From contig NC_084830.1 of NCBI RefSeq assembly GCF_033115175.1, positions 112,184,709 through 112,248,708 on the forward strand: a stretch of 64,000 bases of DNA, written 5' to 3'. Positions 1 through 13,547 of this stretch are shown here, piece after piece. The notes under the pieces are model-generated. The model did no database searches. It had not been told where the DNA came from and was given only the letters and a program-made list of their open reading frames with translations. Source of the stretch: Lepus europaeus. Taxonomy: Eukaryota > Chordata > Mammalia > Lagomorpha > Leporidae. The position numbers and the translations under genes were made by a program. Each line of letters begins with the position of its first letter. The first letter of the stretch is position 1.

Positions 1-54
1 ACAGAATCCGGAGCCCCAGGCATAGGATTAGCCAAGTGAGCTGCGGCACCGGCC
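1..54 (-). mobile_element. Young CSINE head, cut by the left window edge
   Basis: Reads toward ctgcggcaccggcc at 41-54, with part of the region between the boxes missing. Confidence 0.85.
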
Positions 55-258
55 ACTAACAACCCATTTAACGAATTAACAGCTGAAAAAGATACTCAAA
101 AATAGACACAAAGACTTCTACAAATTGTCAAAGCATGTGTAAGAATTCTCATTGGACAGACAACAGATCTCTTGGCAGAAGCTGCAGAGAATGGGATAAT
201 GTATTAAAATTGTCAACCCAGAGTACCCTAGCAAAGTGGTTCCTGAAAAGTAAAGCAG

Positions 259-525
259 AGGGGACCGGCGCTATGGAGCCAGCATCCCATATGGGCATTG
301 GTTCGTGTTCTGGTTGCTCCCCTTTCAGTAAAGTTCCTTGCTACTGGCCTGGGAAAGCAGAGTAAGATGGTCAAGCTGCTTGGGCCCCTGCATGGCAGAC
401 AGGGAAAAAGCTCTTGCCTTCAGATAGGCTCAGCTGGGGAGTGAATCAGCAGAAGGAAGATCTTTCTGTCACTCCCTCAGTCCATAGGTCTACCTCTCAA
501 ATAAATGTCTTTAAAAAAAAAAAAG
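259..525 (+). mobile_element. CSINE
   Basis: gaccggcgctatggag...cccatatgggc to tcaaataaatgtcttt and an A-run. Confidence 0.88.
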
Positions 526-1120
526 TGAAATTTCAAGGCAAGGAAAAACAGAATCCATTACCACCGGAGCAACCAGTATGAAAATATTAAGGGAATTTTT
601 ACACTTGAAATGAAATGTTAACTACCATCATGAATACAGCAAAAGAAAAGGAGGGTAGACACATAAGAGTCAAACCTTAGCAATACACACCATTTCTTGT
701 GCCATATAAACATCTAGAATACTAAAAACTCACATGACACAGTGAAGGGAACCCTGACGGGATAGACGGTTGTACCACTAAGTGTGTATACTGGTACACT
801 AATGATGCCTCTCAAGGAACCAGAAAAGAACAAACTCTAACCCCCGCTCCCCCCAAAAAAAGTCAACAAAACTGACACTTCTACCTTGACTAAAAAAGAG
901 AGGACCCAAATAGCAGCACAATTCAAAAGATCATACACCAAGAGAGAGCCTAAAAGAAACAGATACATTTCTGGGTAACTATAGCCTATCAAAACTGAAC
1001 CACGACAATACAAAATCTGAACAGACCAATTGTGAATAATAAGAACCACTAACAAAGTCTCCCCAGCAGCAGCGCTCAGGACTGCATAGCTTTACTGCTG
1101 ACTTCTATCAAAACCTAACC

Positions 1121-1436
1121 AATGGGCCAGCCCTGTAGGGTAGCAGGTAAAACCGCCACCGGCAGTGCAGGCATCCCTTATGGGCGCCAGTTCAAGTCCT
1201 GGCTGTTCATCTTCCAATCCAGCTCTCTGCCATGGCCTGGGAAAGCAGTAGAAGACAGTCCAAGTGCTTGGGCCCCTGCATCCATGTGGGACAACCCAGA
1301 GGAAACTCCTGGCTTCAGAGCAGCGCAGCTCCGGCCGCTGCAACCAACTGGGGAGTGAACCAGCAGATAGAAGGTCTCTCAATCTGCCTCTCCTGTATAA
1401 CTCTGAGGTTCAAATAAATCTTTTTTTTTTTTTTTA
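1121..1436 (+). mobile_element. CSINE inserted in the old L1
   Basis: gggccagccctgtaggg to ttcaaataaatc and a T-run where an A-run is usual; interrupts L1 ORF2. Confidence 0.9.
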
Positions 1437-1438
1437 AA

Positions 1439-1714
1439 GGGACCAGTGATGTGGCATAGGGCATAAAGCCACCACCTACGCACCGGTTCGAGTCTTGGGT
1501 GCTCCACTTTCAATCCAGCTCTCTGCTATGGCCTAGGAAAGCAGAGGAAGCTGGCCCAAGCAATTGGGCCCCTGTACTCACATAGGAGACCCAGAAGAAG
1601 CCCCCAGCCACGGTCATTTGTGGAGTGAACCAGTGGATGGAAACCGCCCTCCCCCCTCCGCCTTTCTCTGCCACTATGCCTTTCAAATAAATAAATCTTA
1701 AAAAAAAAAAAAAA
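1439..1714 (+). mobile_element. CSINE, directly after the previous one
   Basis: gggaccagtgatgtggc to tcaaataaataaatctt and A-run; the old L1 resumes after it. Confidence 0.9.
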
Positions 1715-2354
1715 TTAGTCAATTATACAAGCCCAGCATGACCCAGAAAACAAAACCAGACTCAAGGACCTAAGCCAATCAATGTCTCTGAGGAACACAG
1801 ATGCAAAAATTTCCAACAGAATAGTGGCAAACAATCTTAAAGACACACATCAAAAAGATTGTATGCCATTAACCAGTGGGATTTATGAAGGACAAAAACC
1901 ATCTGATCAAAAATCAAATTCATCCTTTTAGACCAAAATGTGTTTTTACTAACTGCTGAGCTTGTGACTGATTAGAATGTCTGCTTAACAGATAATTAAT
2001 GACTCCCTGAGAATTCCACACACTGGTCTTTAGAAAGCTGGCTCAAGTGGCAAATCAATTGGTCCCAACCTCCTCAGCTGGACAAGAGACCTGGATTGCT
2101 GACTGCAAGGTGAAGGTAACCACTGTACCTGTGTTCCCGACTCTCTGTTTACCACACTGCCTCCTTCTCTGTTGGAAAGTCCTGCTAATGTGCAAGCTGG
2201 GAGAAGCACACCCTTGTGGACCAGAGGTCTGCCTGCTCCTTGCTGCTCCCCCCACCCCCAAGATGCTGGTTTCTTGAATGAACCTGATCACTTTCATCAA
2301 ACTCTCTTCTGCAAATTTGCTGTCTCATGTTTAGCCAGCATCAGTTTTATTAAA

Positions 2355-2533
2355 AGGCAGAAAGACCAGATTGTGGGGTAGTGAGTTAAGCAGCCAACAT
2401 CACACATGCACACAGTTCAATTACTGGCTGCTCCACTTCCCTGGTCTTGCAGACATCTGAAGATTGACCCAGCAGAGGGAAGATCTCTAACTCTGCGAAA
2501 TATATGCACACATAAACCTTTATTTAATTTTCT
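2355..2533 (+). mobile_element. Degenerate, shortened CSINE
   Basis: gaccagattgtggggtag head and gggaagatctctaactctgc 3' part; the middle is missing. Confidence 0.6.
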
Positions 2534-2537
2534 AAAA

Positions 2538-2810
2538 AAAGGCAGGGCAATAGAGTTGGGGACATCTCCCATCTACTGCTTCACTCCCCAAATGCCCACA
2601 TCAGCTGGGGCAGACTTGGCTGAAGCCAGAAATTTCATTCAGTCTCCCAAGTGGAGACAGGAACCCAAGTACTTGAGCGACCTCCTGCTACCTCCCAGGG
2701 TGAGCATTAGCAGAAAGCTCTATCAATAGTGGTGAAGCCAGAACTCAAACCAGGCACTTGGTACAGGATGCAGTCATGTTAACGTTGCCCTACAACTCCT
2801 GCCTTACCTC
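2538..2810 (-). mobile_element. Old lagomorph SINE
   Basis: aaaggcagggcaatagag, ccaaatgcccacatcagc, gcattagcagaaagct: the minus-strand C-repeat pattern with many changes. Confidence 0.7.
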
Positions 2811-3128
2811 TCAACAAACCAGATGCAGAAAGAACACATCTCAATACAATTAAGGCTATTTACAACAAAACAACAACAAACATAATTCTGAATGAAGAAA
2901 AGCTGAAACCATTGACTCTAAGATCAGGAATAACACATTCTAGGATGTACAAACTTTGCTCACAGTGCTATGTTTTCTAAGTGTAAGTCTTAGCCAGAGC
3001 GATAAGGTAAAGAAATAAAGAGGATCCGAATCTAAAAGGAGAACATCAAATTATCCCTGTGTACTGATGACATAATTTTTAAGTGGAAAAACCCAAGATT
3101 CCACCAAAAAACCTTAAGATGAAAGTTA

Positions 3129-3394
3129 ACGGGGGTGGTGCAGCACAACACGGGCATTCCATATGGGCGTTGGGTTTGAGTCCGGGCTCCTTCACTTCTA
3201 ATCCAGCTCCCTGCAAGTACACCTGAGAAAGCAGTGGGGATGGCCCAAATGCTTGGGCCCCTGTATCCATGGGAGAGACCTGGAGGAAGCTCCTGGCTTC
3301 AGTCTCCTTGCAGCCATTTGGGAAGTGACCAGCAGATGGAAGCGCTCTCTCTCCCCCCTTCTTTCTAATTCTAACTCTGTCTTTCAAATAAATA
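3129..3394 (+). mobile_element. CSINE
   Basis: ggggtggtgcagcac head, tcaaataaat end; first of two back-to-back copies before the younger L1. Confidence 0.88.
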
Positions 3395-3665
3395 GGGGCC
3401 AGTGACGCTGTAAAGCATGTTAAGCCATCATCTCCAACACCAGTGTCCCATATCGGCCTGTTGAATTCCCAGCTGCTCAGCTTCCCATCCAGCTCCTTGC
3501 TATGGTGCCCGGAAAAATCAGCCAAAGATGCCCCATGCGCTTGGGCCCCTGCATCCATATGAGAGACCTGGATAAAGCTCCAAGCTATTGCAGCCACTTG
3601 GGAAATAACCAGAGGATGGAAGAGTGCCCTCTCTTGGTAACTCTGCCTTTCAAATAAAACAAATA
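3395..3665 (+). mobile_element. CSINE
   Basis: aggggccagtgacgctg to ctttcaaataaaacaaat; abuts the previous copy. Confidence 0.88.
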
Positions 3666-3689
3666 TTTAAAAATATACAAATAGAAAAA

Positions 3690-4488
3690 TGAGAAGTTTG
3701 GGGAAGATGGTGATGCAGCAGCGGGATGTTCCAAATTGCACAGGGAAAAATGGATAATGAATGAGTAGAAGGGATACAAGCAGGAAGTGGAATCACAAAA
3801 AGTTTGCACAGAGTGGCCCAGGAATTTACCAGCAGCACCCGGGTCCACAGACGTGCTCAAAGTACAGAAAGGGAATGGCACGGAGACCCAGCGAGGAAGA
3901 GACAATCGCCGCTCCCTCAGTGTCCCAGGAGATGCAGACACGGATGAGTGGGGAGATTTAGTGAACGGCACTTGGTGCTCTAAGTGGGGGGAGGGAGACA
4001 TTCTGGGGGACGGGCAGAGAAGTTGAACATGCCACAATCCGTGGATGTCTCCCCCCTCCCCCCAACTGGAGCTGCGGGTGCAGGAGGGGAGGCCATATTG
4101 ATTGTTTACATTTTCAAGTGCAGCCTCCCACACACGAACCCATCAATTGTGGGGTCACCTCACCACACACTCAACCCGGGAACAAGGATCACAACAATTC
4201 CGAGTGATCCCCCCTCCCACCCATCACACAAGCTGCACAGCAACAAATAAAAGTGAACACCAAAAGCCCAAGCACTTTTTGGCAAACAAAGGAGCAGGGA
4301 GACTAGCCCCCAGCAGGCACGACTTAGTACTTCAAAGCCCAGGTACATGCCTCCTTAAGTACTCGGAACTAAACAAAGCTCCAGGAGGTGTAGTTGCTTG
4401 CTTACACTGGCAACCGGAACAGACACATAGCAGCTCATAGCAGAGGGAAATCGATTTAAAAAGACAGCCAATCACAAACCAAGCAGAA
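3690..4488 (+). other. L1 5' UTR
   Basis: Sequence from ggggaagatggtg to just before the ORF1 ATG, richer in G+C than the body of the element. It would have carried the internal L1 promoter. Confidence 0.55.
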
Positions 4489-5200
4489 ATGCCAAAGAAA
4501 AAAATTCCAAATAATAACAAGGAAGAACCCATGAACATGCCAGTGGAACAATCTAAATCTTCAATTTCTTCTTCAGCCTCCATTATTGCAGTCATGCCAG
4601 AAAGAAGCAATCAGAAACAGATTCAAGATCAATGAAAAGCATTCCCAAGAAATTGAGATTCCAAAGAGAAGCCACAATGAGATACTACAAATGAAAAATT
4701 CACCTGACCAAATAAAAAATGCCATGCTATCTCTCAGAAATCGAACAAATGAAATCGAAGAGTGAACATCACAAATAGAAGACAAACTTCTGCAAATAAC
4801 ACAGACCAAACACAAGAATAAGAAATTGGAAAATTAAAAATCACAGTTGGAGATTTACAAGATTCTATCAAGTCATGGAACGTACTGATCATAGGAGTCC
4901 TGGAAGGTATAGAAAAAGAATGGATTAGAAGGCCTTCTTAATGAAGTAATATCAGAAACCTTCCAGAATAGGCAAACTGAAAAAGACATCCAAGTACAGG
5001 AAATAAACAGAACGCACAACAGACAGCGCCACAAAAGGAATTCATCACACACACTGTGGCAACACAGCTCAGTGAAACACAAAGAGCAGATCTTAAAATG
5101 TGCCTGAGACAAAGGACAAATCACATTCAGAGGTAATCCAATTAGACTCACCCCAGACTTCTCATTGCAAACCCTAAAGGCAAGGAGACAATGGCAAGAT
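4489..5200 (+). pseudogene. L1 ORF1 remnant
   Basis: Begins MPKKKIPNNNKEEP, then loses frame repeatedly. Recognisable pieces include IIGVLEGIEKEW (the RRM start of ORF1p), then KDIQVQEINR and QTLKARRQW from the C-terminal half. ORF1p is the RNA-binding chaperone of L1. At about 700 bp it appears shorter than an intact ORF1, with internal loss. Confidence 0.7.
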
Positions 5201-5488
5201 ATTCTTAAAGTTTAAAAAGGAAAAAAAAAAACAAAAAAAAACTGTCAATCCAGAATACTGTACCCTGCAAAGCTATCATTTATGAATGAAGGAGAAATAA
5301 AGATTTTCCATGACAAACAGAAAATTTGTATCTTCACGCCCAGCCCTACAACACTGGCTCAAGGGGATGGAATGCTACAGCAGAAACTCAGAAACAGGAA
5401 CTTCACTACAAAAGAAAGCGAAAGTAGAAAATGACTCAAAAAGTACAAACAAAATCCAAAATACATAAACAGCTCTACTTAAGGAAAC

Positions 5489-8400
5489 ATGGCAGGGAAA
5501 AGACGGTATTTAACAATAGTCACAATGAATGTAAATGGTCTCAACTCCCCAGGTCAAAGACACAGACTAGCTGAATGGATTAACAAAGTAAATCCATCTA
5601 TCTTCTGCCTACAAGAAACACACCTTACCAATAAAGACACATGCAGACTTAAAGTGAAAAGGAGAAAAAAAATATTCCATGCTAACAGAAAGCATAAAAG
5701 AGCTGGTATGGCCATCCTAATATCAGACAAACTAGACTTTACCACAAAAACTATTAAGAGGGACAAAGAAGGAACTATATAATGATTAAAGGAACAATTC
5801 AACATGAAGATGAGACTATTATAAATGTATATGCACCTAATTAAAGGGCACCTGGCTATCTGAAAGAATTATTAAGGGATTTAAAGGAAGACATCGACTC
5901 AAATATAACAGTCACCGGGGACTTCAGCTATGGACTGATCAGACAGAAAATCAACAAGCAAACAACAAAGCTCATGAACACTATAGACCAAATAGACCTA
6001 GCAGATTATCTACGGAGCCTTCCACTCCATGGCCAGAGAGTACACATCTCTCCCTGGTGCATGGAACTCTCTCTAGGATTGATCATATGCTACATCATAA
6101 AGGGAGTCTCAGCAAATTCAAATAACTTGAAATCACACCATGCATCTTCTCAGACCACACTGCCCTGAAGCTGGATATGAACAACTGAAGAATCTCTGCA
6201 TCATGTGCAAACACATGGAGAATGAACATGTTTCTGAATGAGCAGTGGGTCATAGAAGAAATCAGAACATTTCTAGAAACAAATGAAAATGACAGTACAA
6301 CTTACCAAACTTTGTGGGATACAGCAAAAGCAGTGTTAAGAGGAATGTTTACACTAATTGGTGCTACAACAAGAAACTGCAAAGGCACCAAATAGATGAA
6401 CTCTATGCACCTCAAGGATCTAGAAAAACACCAGCAACCCAAACCCATATACAGTAGAAGAAAACAAATAATTAAAATTAATCAACAAAATTGAAACCAA
6501 AAAAACAATACAAAAGATCAGCAAAAGGAAAAGCTGTTTTTTTTGAAAAAATGCACAAAATTGAAACACCATTGGCCCAATGAACAAAAAAAAGACTCAA
6601 ATCAATAAAATTAGAGATGATAATGGAAACGTAACAAGCCACAACAAAAATAAAAAGAATCACTAGAAATTACTACAAAGAGTTGTATGCCAGCAAACAG
6701 GGAAATCTATCAGAAATGGATAGATTCCTGGACACATACAAGTTACCTAAACTGAGCCATGCAGACATAGAAAACCTAAACAGACCCCTAACCGAGACAG
6801 AAATTGAAACAGTAATAAAGGCCTTCGCAACAAAGAAAAGCCCAGGACCAGATGGATTCACTGCTGAATTCTACCACACATTTAAAGAAGAACTAACTCC
6901 CATTCTTCTCAAACTATTCAGAACAATCGAAAAAGAGGGAATCCTCCCAAATTCTTTTCTATGAAGCCAATATATTTTAGTCCTAAATCTGGAAAAGATA
7001 CAGCAGAAAAAGAAAACTATAGATCATTCTCCCTGATGAGCACTGATGCAAAAATCCTCAACAAAATCCTGGCCAATCGAATCCAACTACACATCAGACA
7101 GATCATTCACCCAGAAACAGTGGGATTTATCCCTGGTATGCAGGGGTGGTTCAACATTCAAAAATCAATGTGATACATCACATTAACAAATTGAGGAACA
7201 AAAATCTTATGATTATCAATAGATGCAGAGAAAGCATTTGACAAAATACAACACCCCGTCATAAGGAAAACTCTTGAGCAAATTGGGTTTAGAAGGAACA
7301 TTCCTCAACACAATCAAGGCAATTTATGAAAAAACCACGGTCAGCATCCTATGGAATGTGGCAGAGTTGGAGGCATTCCCACAGAGATCTGGTACCAGAC
7401 AGGGATGCCCACTCTCACCACTGCTATTCAATATAGTCCTAGAGGTTTTAGCCAGAGCCATTAGGCATGAAAAGGAAATCAAAGTGATATAAATTGGGAA
7501 GGAGGAAGTCAAATTATCTTTCTTTGCAGATGACATGATTCTATATATAGGGGATCCAAAAGACTCCACTGAAAGACTACTGGAACTCATAGCAATCCCA
7601 TTCACAATAGCCACAAAAACAATCAAGCACCTTGGAACAAATTTAACCAAGGAGGTCCAAGAGCTCTATGATGAGAATCACAAAACATTAAAGAAATAGA
7701 TTAAAAAAAAAAAAATCTGCCATGCTATGAATCGGACGATTCAATATCATCAAAATATTCATTCTTCCAAAAGCAATTTACAGGTTCAATACTATACCAA
7801 TAAAAATACCAAAGATATTCTTCTCAGATCTAGAATAAATGATGCTGAAATTCATATGGAGGAACAGGAGACCTCGAATAGCTAAAGCAATCTTATACAA
7901 CAAAAAACAAAGCTGGAGGCATCACAATACCAGACTTCAAGACATACTAAAGGGCAGTTATAATCAAAATAGCCTGGTACTAGTACAAAAACAGATGGAT
8001 AGACCACTGGAACAGAGCGGAAACCCTAGAAATCAATCTAAACACCTACAACCAACTTGTATTTGATAAAGGAGCTAAAACCAATCTCTGGAGCAGCCAA
8101 AGTCTCTATAACAAATGGTGCTGGGAAAACTGGATGTCCACATGTACAAGTATGAAGCAATACCCCGGCCTTACACCCAACACAAAAATCCACTCAACAT
8201 GGATTAAAGATCTAAATCTATGCCACAACACCATCCAATTAACAAAGATCATTGAGGAAACCCTTCAAGACGTTGGCACATGCAAAGATTTCCTGGGAAA
8301 GACCCCAGAGGCACAGGTGGTCAAAGCCAAAATGAACAAATGGGATTACCTCAATTGAGAAGCTTCTGTACAGCAAAAGAAAACAGTCAGAATGGGAGAA

Positions 8401-9125
8401 ATTATTTGCAAACTATGCAACCAATAAAGGCTTAATAACCAGCATCTACAAAGAGATCAAAAAACTCCACAGTAACAAAACAACCCAGTTAAGAGATGGG
8501 CCAAGGACTTGAAAAGGCATTTTTCAAAAGAGGAAATCCAAATGGCCAACAGACACATGAAAAAAATATTTAGGATCTCTTGCCACCAGGAAAATGTAAA
8601 TCAAAACCTCAATGAGGTTTCACCTCGCCCCAGTTAGAGTGGCCGTCATATAGAAATCAACAAACAACAAATGCCGGAGACGATGTGGGGAAAAGGACAC
8701 CCTAACCCACTGTTGATGGGAATGTAAACTTGTAAAGCCACTATGGAAAACAGTATGGAGAGACCTAAAAAATCAATATAGTCCTACCATATGACCCAGC
8801 CATCCCACTCCTGGGAATTTACCCAATGGAAATGAAATCAATAAACAAAACAGCTATCTGCACCTCCATGTTTACTGCAGCTCAATTCACAATAGCTAAG
8901 ACATGGAAGCAATCCAAACGCCCATCAACCAAAGACTGGACAAAGAAATTGTGGGATATGTACACTATGGAATACTACATGGCAGTAAAAAAGGATGTAA
9001 TCCAGTCATTTGCAACAAAATGGAGCAAGCTGGAAAACCTCATACTTAGTGAAATAACCCAGTCCCAAAGAGACAAATACCATATGTTCTCCCTGATTTC
9101 GGAATTAATAGTGCTCCTAAAATGA
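5489..9125 (+). pseudogene. L1 ORF2 remnant (endonuclease and reverse transcriptase)
   Basis: ORF2 in several shifted frames. The N-terminal APE-type endonuclease appears at 5,489-6,180 (TIVTMNVNGLNS, then CLQETHL with its catalytic Glu, and FSDHTAL in another frame). The reverse transcriptase spans about 6,680-7,680 ([13 protein letters not shown] at 6,835; FFADDMILYI with the catalytic FADD near 7,520). The C-terminal region reaches MEYYMAVKKD at about 8,970 and a stop at 9,123. Multiple in-frame stops disable it. Confidence 0.85.
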
Positions 9126-10345
9126 AAGCTCTAGAAGTGACACTGTCACTTTTAGAATCAATGACTTGAATAATCCTTGACTTGACTGTCGAGGGACAGT
9201 ATATTATAGTTACTTTTTATTTTGTATATCCTTTTCCCCCCGTTTTCTTTCTTTTCCTTTTCCCTTCTTCATACTATATGTTGATCTCTTTATGTAACAG
9301 AGTTACATATGTATTTTAAGTCAATTGGAAAAGATCCCAGTTAAAAATAACAGGGGGAATAAGAGAGGGAGGAGGTAGTCTATAACTGTAAAGCAGTATA
9401 GTTTTGCATACAGTCCTGCAGACTCACTTCTAAGGGTACAGCCTAAAAACTTGACATGGGACTCCAAACCTATAAAAATCAGTGGTATAAATGACATCTT
9501 AACTGTTAAAGTGATCATATTAAATGTTAAAGTCAACATATAGATAGGCTTAAGTGTAAAAGTGATCATATAAGTAACATCAAGTACTTGGTAATAATAG
9601 AATTAAAAAGGAAGGAAAGTCCAATATGGGAAGCAGTCCACACAGCGGACCCCTAGAATGACATTCGCTGTAAATAACACTCTGACCTCAGATTAAACCC
9701 TTAGAGCTTCCTGGTCTGGCTGAAAGGCCCATGATAAAGGAGCTGAAACCAACCTCTGGAGCAGCCACAGTCTCTTTAACAAATGGTGCTGGGAAATTTC
9801 AGGGTTGAAAGCCAACACTCTGTGGCAAAAAATATCCTACACAGAGGATCTCGGTGAGACCTCAGTGGAAAGAAAGGGCCATCAAAGAAGGATGTACTCT
9901 TCTCTGAAGGGAGGAGAGAACATCCACTTTGCTTGTGGCCATGTCCAAATACCGATGGAGTCTATGGTCACAGAAGGCTTCCACAGCCTTGGCAGACCAT
10001 GGCTGTAGCCTTGGGTGATCACTGACGTCATAAATAAGAGTGTTAATTGTTAAAGGAACAAGAGCAGTCACTGTACACTTCCCATTAGCACCTCCATCTT
10101 TAATGAGTTGTACTATGAGAACTGACTGCAAATCTTGTTCTCAAATTGTACTCTGCATGTTGTGTGTGTGCGTGGGTGCAAACTATTGAAATCTATACTT
10201 AACCTGGAGTTGGTCCTCTTGTATATAAAATCAAACTAAAAATCAACCATAATGAAGAAGCAGACAGGAGAGGGAAATGGGATGGGAGGGTGGGTATGGG
10301 GGAAAGAATTCCAAAAGCTGTATCTATGAAAAAGTGCATTCATTA
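9126..10345 (+). other. L1 3' UTR with an internal ORF2-derived block
   Basis: Downstream of the ORF2 stop. It carries the leporid L1 3' UTR blocks agcttcctggtctggctgaa (near 9,704) and gaagggaggagagaac (near 9,906), then the G-rich tract and A-rich end. A 64-bp stretch at 9,733-9,796 repeats ORF2 8,065-8,128 with four mismatches. Confidence 0.7.
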
Positions 10346-12229
10346 ATAAAAACTTAAAAAACTTAAAAACAGATAAATGAATCCAGAAATGGTACAGAAT
10401 ATAAAAAAACATACAGAAACCTGTATTGTTTACATACAATAAAGAAACCACTGGGAAAGAAATCTAAAAAGCAACACCATTTACAACAGCTTACAAGAAA
10501 TTTAATATCCCTAATTCACCGTGCAATTCAATCATGCTTTACTTCATAATATACTATGTGGTTCTGGAGAGAAAAGATACAGAGACCACTGAAACAATTC
10601 CATGAATACATCAAAATATTCACAACCAAATGATTTTTGACAAACGCACTAAGATATACACTGGGATAAGCAAATTCATGAATACTTTACTGTGGTAAAA
10701 CTGCATGTCCAGAGAAACAAACCTTTCTCACCATATATAAAAAACATCTAGAGTACAACAAACACTTAAGTCTGAGATCCAAACCTATAACACTAGTATT
10801 GGAAACGTAGGAGAACCACTTCAGGAAACCAGTCTGGGCAAAGATTTTTTGGATTTGACCTGAAAAGCACAGCCAACAAAACTGAAAACATGGGATTAAA
10901 CCAAAGTAAAAACCTACGTAGCCAAGGAAACAACACGGACACAGAGATAAATGACAGAATGGGAGAAAATAAAAGCAATCAGTCGTCCAATAAGGGACTG
11001 ATATGTAGAATATATAAAGAATTGCAACACTGAAAAATCTAAACATCTGATTAAAATTCTGGGTGACTAACATGAACAGAGATTTCTCCAAATGGAGTGA
11101 GACAGGGACAAAGGCAATCTCTCATACACTGCCAATGCAAATGCAGATTAGTATAGCCATATGAAAAACAGTACGGAGGGTCCTTAAAAAAGTAGAAATA
11201 GAATTTCCATATGACCCAGCAGTCCCAGTACTGGATATTTATCCAAAAGAAATGAAATCAGGATGTTGAAGTGACACTTGGACTCACATTTACTCCATCA
11301 CTATTTACAACAATCAAAACATGCAATCACCTAAGCTGTCCCTCAAGGAGTGAATGCAAAGACGGAGGCATGTACACAATTGTATACTGTTCAGCCATTA
11401 AAAAAATAAAATCCTGTCCCTGGTAGCAACATGCATGGAGTCGCAGTTATGTTAAATAAAAGGCGGCACAGAATGACAAATATCCCATGTTCTCATTTGT
11501 ATGTGTTAAGTTAAAAAGGTGAGACATAGAGAACAGAATAGTGGTTATCAGAGCCTTGTAAGGAGAGAGATGGGTACAGGGGTGCAGCTAGGGACAGGGA
11601 CTAACTGGCAATGCTCTGTAGCGCACCAGGATCATCATATTTGACACTAATCATGTATTCTAAGAATGAGTAAAGAGGATTTTGAATGATCCAAGACAAA
11701 GAACTGAGAATTGTCTGGGGTGATAAATACGCTAATCACCCTGAGCTGATCAGAATACACTGTACCTGTGCATCAAAATATCACACAATAACTCAGTAAT
11801 ATGAATAATTTCCATATGTCAACAGTAAAGGCTTTCTTCCCACTATGCCACAGATGCCCACCTGCCTATAACACACTAATCAGTCTACTTCCTTCACTAT
11901 GTAACATGGCAAGAAACAGCCCAAGAAAACAATTTTACAAGGATAGTTTTCATTATCAAGAATTTCATTTATCAAGTTTCATTATCAAGAAACATTTTGT
12001 AACCTCAGACACTGCTGTTTTTGGAAACATTGTTTCCTTGGAAGTTATAGGGTGCCATCCCATGCAACCAAGGTTAGCAAAAGACACTAAATGGACAAGA
12101 ATCCACTGCTAGCTCAAATTTACTGCTATACATGACACAGATCACTGTGCTGTGAGATTCCCATGAAAAAAGCCAATTAGAAAACTGCCCCAATGCAATT
12201 CAAATGCCTTAATGGTGCCCCATTCACTA

Positions 12230-12508
<279 letters not shown>

Positions 12509-12763
12509 TCAGGCAGCTACTGTCACTCCCTTTTGTTAGGCTCATTCTTCTCCTCTCACAAAACATGTAAGAAGTACCTGGTAAGTCTGTAATTACTGTT
12601 AAATTTTTATAAAATAGAGGAAGTATAATTTTATTACAGGATACATATTAGGTAAAGCTAACAATCTGGTCTAAAATATATCAAAAATGGGAATGATTAT
12701 TCTAGGGGGTAAGCAAACACCATTCTAATATTAGCCCTTCCTCTGTAAGTGTTACATATAAAT

Positions 12764-13068
12764 TTTTTTAAAAATTTATTTGAGAAGTAGATTTAGAGAA
12801 TCCTCTGTTTGCTGGTTCACTTCCCAAATGGCCACTATGGCCATGGCCAGGCTAGGGCAAAGCCGGGAGCTTCTTCCAGGTCTCCCGCATGGGCACATGG
12901 GCCCAAGGACTTGAGCCATCCTCTGCTGCTTTCCCAGGTGCTTTAGCAGGGAGCTGGTTTGGAAGTGGAGCAGCTGGGACTCAAACCGATGCCCATAAGG
13001 GATGCTGGCATCATGGGCAGTGGCTTTACCTGCTACAGCATATTGCCAGCCCCTCAAATAAATTTTTT
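12764..13068 (-). mobile_element. CSINE
   Basis: aaatttatttgagaagtag to catattgccagcccc, RARS1 intron 13, 260 bp from exon 14. Confidence 0.88.
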
Positions 13069-13077
13069 TAAAAATGA

Positions 13078-13335
13078 AGGCATTTAGCCTCTAAGTGAAG
13101 ATGGTGGTTCACACACTCTTGTCCCACACAGGTGTACCTGTGTTCAATTCTCAGCTCAAACTCGTCTCAAGGCTCCTAAGGCATATTCCTGGAGGTAGCA
13201 GTTACGGCTCAAATAACTAGATTCCAGGCTACCCTTGTGGGAGACTGAATTCCCAGCTCTTGGCTTGACACACTGCTGCTGTGGCCATCTGGGGAGTTAA
13301 TCAGCAGCGGGAGCTCACTCTGTGGAAGTGTCTCC
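13078..13335 (+). mobile_element. Degenerate SINE
   Basis: Weak C-repeat pattern: gtgttcaattctcagctc, cttgtgggagactgaattcc, ggccatctggggagtta. Confidence 0.5.
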
Positions 13336-13547
13336 CCGCCTTACAGCTCCCGTCCTCTCAAGTTACTACTCAAACCAAGAGGCTTAGGAGATTTTCTGCC
13401 AGGGAGAAGAGGAACAGGCCTATGAATCCATGTTCCAGTTGGGATTCTAAAACAGGACATATTTCCAAAGACGCTTGTACACAGCAAAACAACTCAGAAA
13501 AGACCAGTGCAGAGCAACTAAGTGTAACTCTGATTCAAAATAAAAGT

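Larger units (their letters stand above)
3690..10345 (+). mobile_element. Younger leporid L1, near full length, inactive
   Basis: About 6.65 kb with a recognisable L1 layout: 5' UTR, ORF1, spacer, ORF2, 3' UTR with a purine-rich G tract (near 10,265-10,305) and an A-rich end. It entered the old L1 within RARS1's last intron and is antisense to that gene. Frequent stops and frameshifts in both ORFs mean it cannot move. The 5' boundary is approximate and I could not fix a target duplication. Confidence 0.85.
820..11790 (+). mobile_element. Old L1 element, split by SINEs and a younger L1
   Basis: Degenerate L1 ORF2 and 3' UTR in four pieces: 820-1,120, 1,715-2,350, 2,815-3,125 and 10,350-11,790. 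The third piece ends and the fourth resumes in neighbouring parts of ORF2, showing that the younger L1 and two SINEs inserted between them. The last piece includes the L1 stretch around 11,205-11,400 (cc atatgacccagcagtccc, then the AATAC-type C-terminal region). Many stop codons and indels; it is antisense to RARS1. Confidence 0.75.

Noticed and set aside
3079..4133. 172- and 182-codon minus-strand frames
   Set aside because: Antisense translation of two SINEs and of the L1 5' UTR.
9733..9796. A second, independent L1 insertion in the 3' UTR
   Set aside because: Only 64 bp of internal ORF2 with no tail or target duplication, so an independent retroposition is less likely than template switching or repair.
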